DNA of 64,000 bases, from assembly GCF_900188245.1 (NCBI RefSeq), contig NZ_FZOK01000015.1, forward strand, positions 1-64,000, given 5' to 3'. Numbering within the stretch: the stretch's first letter is position 1; each line of letters opens with the position of its first letter. The position numbers and the translations under genes are program-made. This DNA comes from Belliella buryatensis (GTDB lineage Bacteria; Bacteroidota; Bacteroidia; Cytophagales; Cyclobacteriaceae). The notes under the pieces are model-generated. The model made no database searches. It had not been told where the DNA came from and was given only the letters and a program-made list of their open reading frames with translations. Below, piece after piece: positions 8,733-17,724 of the stretch.

Positions 8733-9737
8733 ATGATTAATACTGACATTTGCATCATCGGGGCTGGACCAGTCGGATTATTTGCAGTTTTTGAAGCAGG
8801 CTTATTGAAAATGCGTTGCCACTTGATAGATGCATTACCTCAAGTAGGGGGGCAATTATCCGAAATCTACCCACAAAAGCCCATTTATGACATACCAGGT
8901 TATCCTGAAGTCAAAGCACAGGAGCTTGTAGACAACTTGATGGAGCAAATCAAACCTTTCAATCCTACCTTTACTTTGGGTGAAAGAGTAGACCATTTGG
9001 CGAAGCAGGATGATGGTTCTTTTGTAATCACTACAAGTGACAAAACACAAGTCCATGCACAAGTAATTGTAATTGCTGGTGGACTAGGCTGCTTTGAACC
9101 AAGGAAACCTGTGTTGGAAAATCTTGAGACCTACGAAGGCAAAGGTGTAGTCTATATGGTCAAAAATCCAGAAACCTTCAGAGATAAGAAAGTAGTCATA
9201 GCTGGTGGTGGAGATTCTGCCTTAGATTGGACGATTTATTTGGCTGATGTCGCAGAAAGAGTGACTTTGGTTCATAGAAACGAAACTTTTAGAGGTGCTC
9301 CAGATTCTGCTTCCAAAGTATTTGATCTGGCTAATAACGGAAAGATTGATCTCATTCTTTCTGCCAACTTGAAAGGCATCCATGGAGAAGACAAGTTAGA
9401 ATCGGTAAAATTGGAAAATAAGGCCAAAGAGGAAATTATAATAGATGCAGATTATTTGATTCCATTGTTTGGTTTGAGTCCTAAGTTAGGTCCAATAGCA
9501 GACTGGGGATTGAGCATTGACAAAAATGCCATTGAAGTAGATACGACTGATTACTCTACAGGAGTAGACAGAATATATGCGATTGGAGATATAAATACCT
9601 ACGAAGGCAAATTGAAACTGATCCTTTGTGGATTTCATGAAGCCGCTATTATGATGCACTCTGCATTCAAATATGTATATCCTGACCAAAAATTGAGCTT
9701 CAAATACACCACGGTCAATGGTGTAAATGCATTTTAA
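8733..9737 (+). CDS. Ferredoxin--NADP reductase, thioredoxin-reductase-like type
   Basis: This 334-aa FAD/NAD(P)H enzyme lacks the CxxC of thioredoxin reductase, which places it in the YumC/type 2 ferredoxin-NADP reductase group. The FAD-binding GAGPVG is at residues 10-15, followed by the typical QVGGQLSEIYPQKPIYDIPG segment. The second nucleotide fold has AGGGDSALDWTIYL, and the C-terminal FAD motif is YAIGDINTYEGKLKLILCGFHEAA. It likely moves electrons between NADPH and the 2Fe-2S ferredoxin encoded 15 bp downstream, with which it should be cotranscribed. Its electron-accepting pathway is unknown. Confidence 0.9.
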   Translation: MINTDICIIGAGPVGLFAVFEAGLLKMRCHLIDALPQVGGQLSEIYPQKPIYDIPGYPEVKAQELVDNLMEQIKPFNPTFTLGERVDHLAKQDDGSFVITTSDKTQVHAQVIVIAGGLGCFEPRKPVLENLETYEGKGVVYMVKNPETFRDKKVVIAGGGDSALDWTIYLADVAERVTLVHRNETFRGAPDSASKVFDLANNGKIDLILSANLKGIHGEDKLESVKLENKAKEEIIIDADYLIPLFGLSPKLGPIADWGLSIDKNAIEVDTTDYSTGVDRIYAIGDINTYEGKLKLILCGFHEAAIMMHSAFKYVYPDQKLSFKYTTVNGVNAF

Positions 9738-9752
9738 TTTTACCTTTGCAGC

Positions 9753-10073
9753 ATGGTAACATTCACAGTAGAAGATCACGACGGAAATCGTCAAGAAATA
9801 GAAGCTCCTGATGACATGGGGCTTAGTCTCATGGAGGTATTAAAAGCATCAGAATATCCAGTATTGGCTACATGTGGCGGCATGGCTCTATGCGCTACTT
9901 GTCATGTAGAGGTGCTTGAAGGTGAAGATCAACTTGGAGATGCATCTGATGTAGAGCTTGACCAATTGGAAAACCTGCCAGAGTATTACCCTACAAGCCG
10001 ATTGGCCTGTCAGGTTAGGATCAGTCCTTTACTTGAAGGAGCGGTAATCAAACTCAGAGGAGAAGATAATTAA
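9753..10073 (+). CDS. 2Fe-2S ferredoxin, adrenodoxin type
   Basis: A 106-aa small electron carrier. The cluster ligands fit the adrenodoxin/Isc-Fdx pattern: Cys41, Cys47 and Cys50 in ATCGGMALCATC, and Cys86 in RLACQVRI. The acidic surface segment EGEDQLGDASDVELDQLE is the usual partner-docking region. It follows the reductase gene by 15 bp. A TACCTTTG box (9741-9748) just before the ATG could give it an additional, nearly leaderless transcript. A role as the redox partner of the reductase is inferred from adjacency. Confidence 0.92.
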   Translation: MVTFTVEDHDGNRQEIEAPDDMGLSLMEVLKASEYPVLATCGGMALCATCHVEVLEGEDQLGDASDVELDQLENLPEYYPTSRLACQVRISPLLEGAVIKLRGEDN

Positions 10074-10074
10074 A

Positions 10075-10103
10075 TAAAAAAGGAGGTCTTGGCCTCCTTT
10101 TTT
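10075..10103 (+). terminator. Intrinsic terminator, probably bidirectional
   Basis: AAAAGGAGG / CCTCCTTTTTT hairpin between the convergent ferredoxin and DUF389 genes, with an A-run on one side and a T-run on the other. Confidence 0.9.
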
Positions 10104-10132
10104 AACTCTTGCGCCATTGAGAATTAGCTGCT

Positions 10133-12025
10133 CTATAATTTAACTGCCACAGAGAGTTCCAATTCTATTTTTTGCCCCAGCTCTTCTTCTATATCCTCTT
10201 TTACTTCATTGAGTTGATTGATGTCAAGTGGACTTTCAGAAACTATAGTAATGGAAATTTTCAAAGGTGATACCCTAATCACTTTTACGTCCCTCAGTAT
10301 CCCAACAGAAATCTCTTTCCCGCTGAGGTTTTGTATGATTTTGTTCTCTTTGACCATTTTAGAAAATCCAAATGCCAAAGGGGTACTAATCAAAACAACG
10401 AAAAACAAAGAAATCGTTATGCCTTTTTTAGCTAATCTGAATGGGCTAAATCCAAGAAATAAGAAGGTCAAAGCAGCTGCCAAGACCATCCCTGCCAAGT
10501 TGGTACCCAAAAGTAACAAAGCACCCCAGAAAACAGACCAGTCTCCCCATCCGAAACCTACTCCAGAAACTGCCAATGGCGGCACTAGGGCTACTGCGAT
10601 CGCCACACCAGCCAAGGTCTTAGCCACTTCTTTTTTGGAATGAGCGTAAGCGCCTGCTATACCAGAAGCGGCGGCTACTCCTAAATCAAGTAAATTGGGT
10701 CGAATTCTAGCAGATATCTCTCCATTCATTATATTGAGTGGGGTAAACCAAGTAATCAAAATAGCAAATAAGTATCCCACCGCCATTCCATATCCAATAG
10801 TTCTAAAACTCCTACTGATCAATTGATCATCTTGTCTCAATACGCCCATAGCCAAAGAAATAATGGGCGACATCAAAGGGGCCAAAATCATCGCGCCAAT
10901 TATAACTGGAGAAGAATCGCCAAATAGACCAAAAGTAGCAATGATAGTGGACAATGCCATTAAAACTAGGTAGCTGGATGTTGCCTTAGAATTTTCTCTC
11001 AGTGTGGTAAAAAGCCACTTAAATTCCTCTGTTGTCGCGTGATTTGTAAAGGGTAGATATCGCTCTAGCAATTCATTCTTCAACTCTCCTTGTGGTAAAT
11101 TCTGTACTTTGAAAACTTTTGTCTTCTTCACTTGTGCATTAGTCGATAAGGCTGTCCCAGGTACAATGCCTATTGCTTTGGGCTGAACCTCAAGTTCTAT
11201 AGACTTTGCGCTCACTAGTACTTCGTCAATAGCATAACTAATAGGCTGATTGCTACTAATCGATACCTTATCAGTCTTGAGATGGGCTACATAATCTGGT
11301 AATTTGGATCGCTTGGAAGATTTAAAAATACTGTAAAATCCAAATTTGATAATCTCCCAAATGCTTTTCGGTGCCAAAATCAAACAGTGAAGCATCCCAT
11401 CGTTGGCATAGGAATCCTCTATTATTCTCCTAGATAATATCGAACTCTGCCCATGCTGTACTACTACCATCCCAAGGGCAGCAGTGTCTACTGGTTTGGA
11501 TTGCATTTCTCCACTATCCTTACTCCAATTGATAGTATAAGGATGAAGCTTCACCCTCTTGAATGAATTCAAAAAACGCTTGAAGCGATTCAGGTACTTT
11601 TTGAAGAAAAACTCATCATTGTCCAAAGCGTAAAGCAAACTAAATGAACTCCCTATAATCAACTTATTCAAAACGGGTTGCCCATTGGCAAAAAGCACAT
11701 CAACTTCTACTACCTCTTCTGTATTGAGGATATTTTCTACGGCTATATCTAGCTTGGAAGAAACACCAAAACCTTGTCTTGCTTCGGTCATCTTAGGATG
11801 GGGAAGAAAACCAATCTTCCAATGATTCTCAATAATCACATCAAACAGCTCACGAACCTGCTCATCAGACAGGTAGCATACTATGAAATCCTCTTCTGAA
11901 AATTCATATTTCTTATGATTCTTGTAAGGGATTTTGATTTTAACATTATTCTCCAAAAGCGGGAGCACTTTGGACTCTACCTCCTCCTCCAATCGCTCGT
12001 CATATATCAATGTAATTGATTTCAT
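10133..12025 (-). CDS. DUF389 membrane protein with kinase-like N-terminal region
   Basis: A 630-aa protein of two parts. Residues about 330-560 form the multi-span DUF389 domain with its typical stretches IIGAMILAPLMSPIISLAMG, ASGIAGAYAHSKKEVAKTLAGVAIAVALVPPLAVSG and a further Gly/Ala/Leu-rich pair of helices. Residues about 1-310 are soluble. They include GFGVSSKLDIAVENIL and, later, YAIDEVLVSAKSIELEVQPKAIGIVPG, a layout resembling a diacylglycerol/lipid kinase fold (YegS-like), but the nucleotide-binding GGDGT signature is not visible. The C-terminal tail (about 560-630) is an ACT-like/beta-alpha domain. Substrate and function are unknown. It follows mutB on the same strand, but a terminator lies between. 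Confidence 0.8.
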   Translation of the reverse strand: MKSITLIYDERLEEEVESKVLPLLENNVKIKIPYKNHKKYEFSEEDFIVCYLSDEQVRELFDVIIENHWKIGFLPHPKMTEARQGFGVSSKLDIAVENILNTEEVVEVDVLFANGQPVLNKLIIGSSFSLLYALDNDEFFFKKYLNRFKRFLNSFKRVKLHPYTINWSKDSGEMQSKPVDTAALGMVVVQHGQSSILSRRIIEDSYANDGMLHCLILAPKSIWEIIKFGFYSIFKSSKRSKLPDYVAHLKTDKVSISSNQPISYAIDEVLVSAKSIELEVQPKAIGIVPGTALSTNAQVKKTKVFKVQNLPQGELKNELLERYLPFTNHATTEEFKWLFTTLRENSKATSSYLVLMALSTIIATFGLFGDSSPVIIGAMILAPLMSPIISLAMGVLRQDDQLISRSFRTIGYGMAVGYLFAILITWFTPLNIMNGEISARIRPNLLDLGVAAASGIAGAYAHSKKEVAKTLAGVAIAVALVPPLAVSGVGFGWGDWSVFWGALLLLGTNLAGMVLAAALTFLFLGFSPFRLAKKGITISLFFVVLISTPLAFGFSKMVKENKIIQNLSGKEISVGILRDVKVIRVSPLKISITIVSESPLDINQLNEVKEDIEEELGQKIELELSVAVKL

Positions 12026-12029
12026 ATCT

Positions 12030-12065
12030 CAATTTAAAAAAAGAAAGGTTGATCAAATCAACCTT
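12030..12065 (-). terminator. Intrinsic terminator overlapping the mutB stop
   Basis: AAGGTTGAT-TTG-ATCAACCTT hairpin on the minus strand, then TTCTTTTTTT. The 5' arm begins inside the last mutB codons, so the terminator sits on the stop codon and separates mutB from the DUF389 gene. Confidence 0.8.
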
Positions 12066-14184
12066 CCATTAATTTAGTTAAAATTTCTTTTGCTGCTTTG
12101 GGCAAGATCGTTCCAGGACCAAAGACTGCTGCAACACCTGCATGGTAAAGAAAATCATAATCCTTTGGAGGTATTACCCCACCTGCAATGACCATGATAT
12201 CTCTTCTTCCTAATTTTTTTAGCTCTTCAATCAATGCTGGCACAAGTGTCTTATGGCCTGCCGCCAAAGAAGATGCTCCTACGATATGTACATCATTTTC
12301 TACAGCTTGCTGTGCTACCTCCTCTGGTGTCTGGAATAATGGCCCGATATCTACATCAAATCCAAGGTCTGCAAAACCTGTCGCAATCACTTTAGCTCCT
12401 CTATCATGCCCATCTTGTCCCATCTTAGCCACCATGATTCTAGGTCTTCTACCTTCCAAAGCCGCAAACTCATCCGCTAGCTTTTTAGCCTCTTGAAAAC
12501 TTCGATCATCCTTGGCCTCACCTGAGTATATTCCAGAAATAGACTTCACTGTGGCCTTGTGTCTTCCAAATGCTTCTTCCATGGCATCAGATATTTCTCC
12601 TAAAGTAGCTCTTTTTCGAGCAGCATCCACAGCTAGTTCCAACAAATTCCCTTTTCCACTTTTTGCGGATTCTGTGAGGCTTGATAGTGCCTCTATGACA
12701 GCTGCTCCATCTCTTTCAGCTTTCAATTGATTCAATCTTTCTATCTGAGAAAGTCTCACGGAGTTATTATCCACCTCCAAAATTTCAAAATCATCCTTCT
12801 CTTCTGTCTGAAACCTATTGACACCTACAATCACGTCCTTTCCGCTATCAATTCTTGCCTGCTTTCTAGCGGCCGCTTCCTCTATGCGCATCTTTGGAAT
12901 CCCTGCTTCTATGGCTTTGGCCATGCCTCCCAGTTCCTCCACTTCTTCTATCAGCGTCCATGCTTTTTGTACCAATTGGTCTGTCAGGTATTCTACATAG
13001 TAAGAACCTCCCCAAGGATCTACCACTTTAGTGATACCAGTTTCGTCTTGAAGGTAAAGCTGTGTATTTCTCGCGATTCTAGCCGAATAATCGGTAGGTA
13101 ATGCAATCGCCTCGTCAAAAGAATTGGTATGCAAGGACTGGGTATGCCCCAAAACTGCCGCCATGGCTTCCACAGCCGTACGCGTGACATTATTGAAAGC
13201 GTCCTGCTCTGTGAGTGACCAGCCACTTGTCTGACAATGCGTACGCAACGCCAGTGATTTTGAATTCTTAGGATTAAACTGCTTGACGATTTTTGCCCAA
13301 AGCAATCTCCCCGCTCTCATCTTGGCTATTTCCATGAAATGATTCATTCCAATAGCCCAGAAGAATGAAAGCCTAGGAGCAAAATCATCAATATCCAAAC
13401 CAGCTGCCACACCTGTTCTCAAGTATTCCAAGCCGTCTGCCAGCGTGTAAGCCAATTCCAAGTCTGCCGTAGCTCCTGCTTCCTGCATGTGGTAACCAGA
13501 TATAGAGATGGAATTGAATTTGGGCATATTCTTGGAGGTGTATTCAAAAATATCCGCTATGATCCGCATCGAAGGCAAAGGAGGATAGATATAGGTATTT
13601 CTGACCATAAACTCCTTCAAGATATCATTTTGGATAGTACCGCTAAGCTGCTCTGCTTGTACACCTTGTTCCTCAGCGGCTACAATGTAAAATGCCATAA
13701 TCGGAATCACAGCACCATTCATTGTCATGGATACGGACATTTGATCCAAAGGAATCTGATCAAAAAGCACCTTCATGTCTAGCACTGAATCTATAGCTAC
13801 ACCTGCTTTTCCCACATCCCCAACCACCCTCGGGTGATCTGAATCATAGCCCCTATGAGTAGCCAAGTCAAAGGCTACAGACAGCCCCTTTTGACCAGCT
13901 GCCAAATTCCTTCTATAAAATGCATTGGACTCTTCCGCGGTAGAAAATCCAGCATACTGCCTAATTGTCCATGGACGCATGACATACATGCTGCTGTATG
14001 GCCCTCTTAGATAGGGAGCAATCCCAGCCGAAAAATTCAAGTGGCTGGCTCCTTCAAGTGCTTCTTTTGTCACTGCTGAGGGAACTTGAATCTTCTCAGC
14101 GGTTTCCCATACTTGTGCTTCCGCTTCCTGCTGTGCGTTTGCTTCTGGGCGAGATAAGCTTAGCTTACTGATATCTACTCTCAT
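12058..14184 (-). CDS. mutB: Methylmalonyl-CoA mutase, large (B12-binding) subunit
   Basis: A 708-aa adenosylcobalamin-dependent enzyme that interconverts succinyl-CoA and (R)-methylmalonyl-CoA, linking propionate metabolism to the citric acid cycle. The catalytic barrel includes [23 protein letters not shown] and [23 protein letters not shown]. The C-terminal cobalamin domain has the base-off motif DGHDRG (His593) with the later [12 protein letters not shown] and AGGVIPP. It overlaps the small-subunit gene by 4 bp (ATG/TGA type), showing translational coupling. The chaperone GTPase MeaB is encoded 5 kb away. The mutase is a small-large heterodimer. Confidence 0.97.
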   Translation of the reverse strand: MRVDISKLSLSRPEANAQQEAEAQVWETAEKIQVPSAVTKEALEGASHLNFSAGIAPYLRGPYSSMYVMRPWTIRQYAGFSTAEESNAFYRRNLAAGQKGLSVAFDLATHRGYDSDHPRVVGDVGKAGVAIDSVLDMKVLFDQIPLDQMSVSMTMNGAVIPIMAFYIVAAEEQGVQAEQLSGTIQNDILKEFMVRNTYIYPPLPSMRIIADIFEYTSKNMPKFNSISISGYHMQEAGATADLELAYTLADGLEYLRTGVAAGLDIDDFAPRLSFFWAIGMNHFMEIAKMRAGRLLWAKIVKQFNPKNSKSLALRTHCQTSGWSLTEQDAFNNVTRTAVEAMAAVLGHTQSLHTNSFDEAIALPTDYSARIARNTQLYLQDETGITKVVDPWGGSYYVEYLTDQLVQKAWTLIEEVEELGGMAKAIEAGIPKMRIEEAAARKQARIDSGKDVIVGVNRFQTEEKDDFEILEVDNNSVRLSQIERLNQLKAERDGAAVIEALSSLTESAKSGKGNLLELAVDAARKRATLGEISDAMEEAFGRHKATVKSISGIYSGEAKDDRSFQEAKKLADEFAALEGRRPRIMVAKMGQDGHDRGAKVIATGFADLGFDVDIGPLFQTPEEVAQQAVENDVHIVGASSLAAGHKTLVPALIEELKKLGRRDIMVIAGGVIPPKDYDFLYHAGVAAVFGPGTILPKAAKEILTKLMEG

Positions 14185-15605
14185 GACTTTTTAGAATTTT
14201 GGGTTTCCCATAACAGGCTGTCTCTGCTCCAAAGTAGCTGCTGCGCAGCGGTCTCTGTCTGCTCTTGAAGCAATTTGACAGACGACTCTTTTGGGTTCGG
14301 GTACTTATTCAAACCTACTTTCACCTGCATACCATCACGTACCAAAGCTTGCTTCACCTGTCTCTCTTTCTTGACCTCCTGTTGCAAGCGTCCTTGCTCA
14401 GCGGCAATCCACCATCCTCCATCAGCCTCTAGCTTTTCGAGTTTGGACTTAACTTGTTCAAATAATTCTCCCGAAAGCTTCTCTAGAAAATAAGTCCCTG
14501 ATACTGGGTCAATGACCTTATCCAAGTAGCTTTCCTCTTTGAGGATATTAGAGATATTCCTGGCCATTCTTGCCGAGAAGTCATTGTCTAATCCATCCGA
14601 AAAATCATGTGGCAGGATCTCCAGCGCATTGCAACCACCTAAGATGGCAGCCATAGCTTCTGTGGTGTTTCTCAGCAAATTGGTATCGAGGTCCTTCCCC
14701 GCTTTTGTCCAATAGCTCGTCTGCGCATAGATCGTGATATGCGCTGCTGAGACATCTATACCATACAATTCGCATAGCTGATGGATCATCAATCTCAACA
14801 CCTTCACTTTGCTGATTTCTAAGAAAAAGTCAGAACCTGATCCTGTGGTAAATAGCAGCTTGTCAAAAATCGCTGAGGAAGTGTATCCATTCTCAGTCAA
14901 TTCATCAATCAAATCAATCAAAGCCCCAATTCCAAATGCCAATTCTTGAACTGCATTGGCGCCAGCATGATGGTAATGCGCGGCATCTATCGCTAAAACC
15001 TTGAACTCTGGCAATTCCTGGCCAGCCTTCATCAGCACTTTGGCAGTCTCCATCAGCTTTGATCTCTCCTGAACTGTTTTCAAAAAAGCAATACCAGGAT
15101 CCCACAACAACCCACCATATACTTGATTGAGGTCTAGCTCAGCAACTTTTAACCATGTCAGAAACTTGGTGAAAAGCTCCAAGGGGTCACCTTGCGGATC
15201 CAAAAAGAGCTGAATATAAGCTGGCTGAACTTCATGAAGTAAAACTTCTAGGTCCTCCTCCCCAGTCAAAGCTAAGACCAGCCCATCAGCACCCATTTGA
15301 AGTGCATGGAGAATTCTTTTGTTCGCTTCTTTTTCATTTAATGGACGAATCCTGACAGTATTGGCCCATATTCTAGGAGACAGGCCAGGTATTGCTGATA
15401 TCGGATTGACACGGTGATGGATAGGTTCCAGCGGCAAAGCTTGCGCTATGTCCTCTTGGGTATAAAAAGGTTGTATTTGAATATTTCCAGCTGCCTGACT
15501 GATCAAAGTCTCCTCAAAAGACTTGCCTTTCAAGTCTTTGGTCACCTGCGCGATCCAGTCTGCTTTACTTGAAGGAGCAAAGTCCTCAAATAAGTTGTAT
15601 TTCAT
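14181..15605 (-). CDS. mutA: Methylmalonyl-CoA mutase, small subunit
   Basis: This 474-aa protein is related to the large subunit's barrel but ends before a cobalamin domain and has no DxHxxG, as expected for the non-catalytic small subunit of bacterial heterodimers. Recognisable segments are [71 protein letters not shown] and [14 protein letters not shown]. It is the first gene of the operon, and mutB starts within its last codons. A palindromic element at 15631-15670 lies just upstream and could be the operator. Confidence 0.95.
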   Translation of the reverse strand: MKYNLFEDFAPSSKADWIAQVTKDLKGKSFEETLISQAAGNIQIQPFYTQEDIAQALPLEPIHHRVNPISAIPGLSPRIWANTVRIRPLNEKEANKRILHALQMGADGLVLALTGEEDLEVLLHEVQPAYIQLFLDPQGDPLELFTKFLTWLKVAELDLNQVYGGLLWDPGIAFLKTVQERSKLMETAKVLMKAGQELPEFKVLAIDAAHYHHAGANAVQELAFGIGALIDLIDELTENGYTSSAIFDKLLFTTGSGSDFFLEISKVKVLRLMIHQLCELYGIDVSAAHITIYAQTSYWTKAGKDLDTNLLRNTTEAMAAILGGCNALEILPHDFSDGLDNDFSARMARNISNILKEESYLDKVIDPVSGTYFLEKLSGELFEQVKSKLEKLEADGGWWIAAEQGRLQQEVKKERQVKQALVRDGMQVKVGLNKYPNPKESSVKLLQEQTETAAQQLLWSRDSLLWETQNSKKS

Positions 15606-15630
15606 AAAGCGTTAATATTTGGGCTTGAAA

Positions 15631-15670
15631 AAAGTGAGTAATTTACCAAATTACGAAAATCACTCACTTT
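15631..15670 (-). promoter_or_regulatory. Palindromic element upstream of mutAB
   Basis: Two nested symmetric parts lie 25 bp before the mutA start: GTAATTT-acc-AAATTAC at 15638-15654 (a 17-bp perfect palindrome) and outer arms AAAGTGAGT (15631-15639) / ACTCACTTT (15662-15670). There is no T-run. An operator for a TetR- or GntR-like regulator is more likely than a terminator, but this is an inference. Confidence 0.5.
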
Positions 15671-15956
15671 AGATAACCTTTCAAAGTTACCTTTTAAAGC
15701 GTAGATGTCAAAAAGTTTTGTATGTAGAGGTTTTATTCCAAATTTGGCCTTATCAATGCTTGGCTATTAATTTCAATTTCTTATCATCAATTAAGATGCT
15801 AAGCTCCTCGTTAGAAATTTCATCAAGAGATAATTTCCCCAATGGCCATACAATTCTATTGAACAAAATCAAAATATTATTTATCTTCTAAATATGGGAT
15901 CATTTTTGGGTTTAGCATATCTTTGATCAGTATATTTTCACAATTGATCCAATCCA
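15671..15956. other. Intergenic region with a short open stretch
   Basis: The only notable coding-like sequence is a minus-strand frame of about 40 codons ending at the TGA at 15753-15755 (encoding LSLDEISNEELSILIDDKK near its end). It has no ATG and an upstream stop, so it may be a gene remnant or chance. The + strand carries the promoter of the next gene at its right end. Confidence 0.4.
15918..15925 (+). promoter_or_regulatory. Putative -7 box for the nucleotidase pair
   Basis: TATCTTTG fits TAnnTTTG and lies 31 bases upstream of the ATG at 15957. No good TTTG is seen at the right distance upstream, so confidence is moderate. Confidence 0.45.
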
Positions 15957-16709
15957 ATGCGCAATATCCTTCAGAAAATCATCAACAGCTCTTTTTCACT
16001 GGCTTTAGCATTTTTTGTCGCTTGTAGCCCTCAGGTGGGGCATCAATTTACCGGTGGCTTTATCGCCAATGACCTAGAAATCATGGCTGACCCAGAATTG
16101 ACCAAAATGGTCAGCCCTTATAAGGCAAAGATGGAAGCGGAAATGAGCAGCATCATCGGTCAGTCCACAAAGGCGCTCACAAGAGGCCGTGGGGAGTCAT
16201 TACTTGGGAATTTTGTAGCTGACCTACAGAGAGCATATGCGGAGCAGGAATTTGGAATCAACATTGATATTTCCATCATCAACAATGGCGGCATGCGCAA
16301 TGACCTCCCCGAAGGAGACATCACCTTGGGTAATATCTACGAGCTTTCACCCTTTGACAATTACTTGGTGATATTAGAACTGACTGCCAAGGATGTACAA
16401 AAGCTTGCGGAATTCATGGCTGCAAGGAAAAACATGGCCGTCAGCGGCATGGAAATCATCGGCGAAGGCAACCAAGTCCAATCCTTCAAGGTCAATGGAC
16501 AAGCATTGGATACCAACAGAGTATATCTCCTAGCCATCAATGACTACCTCGCCAACGGAGGGGACAACATGGACTTTCTAACTGACTTGCATATCAAGGA
16601 AAATACAGACCTGCTTCTGAGAGACATGCTAATACAGATGATCAAAGCGAAGACTACTCGAGGGGAAAAACTTGACGCTCAAATCGAAGGAAGACAAAAA
16701 TACAACTAA
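15957..16709 (+). CDS. Lipoprotein, 5'-nucleotidase C-terminal domain only
   Basis: A 250-aa product beginning with a lipoprotein signal (SLALAFFVACS, lipobox cysteine near residue 23). The mature part is the substrate-binding C-terminal domain of the UshA/5'-nucleotidase family (PF02872): RGRGESLLGNFVADL, IINNGGMRNDLPEGDITLGNIYELSPFDN and NDYLANGGDNMDFL. These segments normally bind the nucleoside and stack the base. No metallophosphatase domain is present; it is encoded by the next gene, which starts immediately after this stop. The two probably make a split periplasmic nucleotidase. The order is reversed compared with single-chain enzymes. Confidence 0.88.
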   Translation: MRNILQKIINSSFSLALAFFVACSPQVGHQFTGGFIANDLEIMADPELTKMVSPYKAKMEAEMSSIIGQSTKALTRGRGESLLGNFVADLQRAYAEQEFGINIDISIINNGGMRNDLPEGDITLGNIYELSPFDNYLVILELTAKDVQKLAEFMAARKNMAVSGMEIIGEGNQVQSFKVNGQALDTNRVYLLAINDYLANGGDNMDFLTDLHIKENTDLLLRDMLIQMIKAKTTRGEKLDAQIEGRQKYN

Positions 16710-16710
16710 G

Positions 16711-17607
16711 ATGCAAAGAAGAGATTTTATAAAGCATAGTTTACTAACAGGCCTAGGACTCAGCTTGGCTAATCCAATTTTGGCATTGGACAGCTTTCCA
16801 GCCAAATCCTCTCGCTTGTGCATTTTGCATACCAATGACATGCATTCTCGCATCGATCCATTTCCCAATGATGGTAGCAGAAATGCTGGCCAGGGTGGAA
16901 TGACCAAGCTAGCCTCTTTGATCAAAAAGATCAGAAATGAGGAGGACAACATCCTGCTATTGGATTCTGGAGATTTTTTCCAAGGCACTCCTTACTTCAA
17001 TGTCTATGGAGGAGAACTGGAACTCAAGCTGATGTCTGAGATGGGTTATGATGCCAGTACGCTAGGGAATCATGAATTTGACAATGGGCTGGAAGGCATC
17101 GCCAATCAACTGGAACATGCCAAATTCGAAATTTTATCTTCCAATTATGATTTCAGGGAAACGATTCTGAAAGGTGCCTTTAAACCCTACAAGGTATACA
17201 ATAAGTCAGGTTTGAAAATTGGCGTATTTGCCCTTGGCATCAAGCTGGAAGGACTTGTGGGAGCTAAAAACTACGGCAATACCAAGTACCTAGACCCTGC
17301 AGGAAAGGCACAAGAAATGATTCAAGAACTCAAAAAAAAGAAATGTGATTTGATCATTTGCCTTTCACACTTAGGCTATTCGAGTGATGTCAGACTAGCG
17401 GAGCAAATATCAGGAATTAACTTGATCCTTGGTGGACATAGCCATACCTTTTTGGATGAACCAAATTTGCTCAAAAATGCCGAGGGACACCAAACAATCA
17501 TCAATCAAGTTGGCACTGCGGCCTTGAGATTAGGGAAAATAGATTTTGAGTTTTCAAAGAATCAGCAAACTTCCTTTGCCTCAGCGAGAAATCTAAAGGT
17601 TTATTAG
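16711..17607 (+). CDS. Tat-exported metallophosphatase, 5'-nucleotidase N-terminal domain
   Basis: The 298-aa protein starts at the ATG one base after the previous stop. The N-terminus MQRRDFIKHSLLTGLG is a twin-arginine signal. The mature domain is a calcineurin-like dinuclear metallophosphatase: LHTNDMHSRIDP (first Asp and His ligands), LLDSGDFFQGTPYFNVYGG, STLGNHEFDNG, LSHLGYSSDVRLAEQISGINLILGGHSH (remaining ligands). This is the catalytic half of 5'-nucleotidase/UshA. The first gene supplies the missing C-terminal domain, so the two are likely partners in the periplasm that release phosphate and nucleosides from nucleotides. Upstream in-frame codons overlapping the first gene are not needed. 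Confidence 0.9.
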   Translation: MQRRDFIKHSLLTGLGLSLANPILALDSFPAKSSRLCILHTNDMHSRIDPFPNDGSRNAGQGGMTKLASLIKKIRNEEDNILLLDSGDFFQGTPYFNVYGGELELKLMSEMGYDASTLGNHEFDNGLEGIANQLEHAKFEILSSNYDFRETILKGAFKPYKVYNKSGLKIGVFALGIKLEGLVGAKNYGNTKYLDPAGKAQEMIQELKKKKCDLIICLSHLGYSSDVRLAEQISGINLILGGHSHTFLDEPNLLKNAEGHQTIINQVGTAALRLGKIDFEFSKNQQTSFASARNLKVY

Positions 17608-17724
17608 AAAGTCAAGCGGAAAATGATTTTTTATTTAAATATATTTTCCCCAAATTTGATGCCCCTCGAATTGAGCAAGGAGGGTTTTCTATCTTTTAAA
17701 ACTAATGTTATTTTATCGGTATAA

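Noticed and set aside
17608-17724. Possible oriC beside dnaA
   Set aside because: No cluster of TTATNCACA boxes or an AT-rich unwinding region was seen around dnaA, so an origin cannot be supported.
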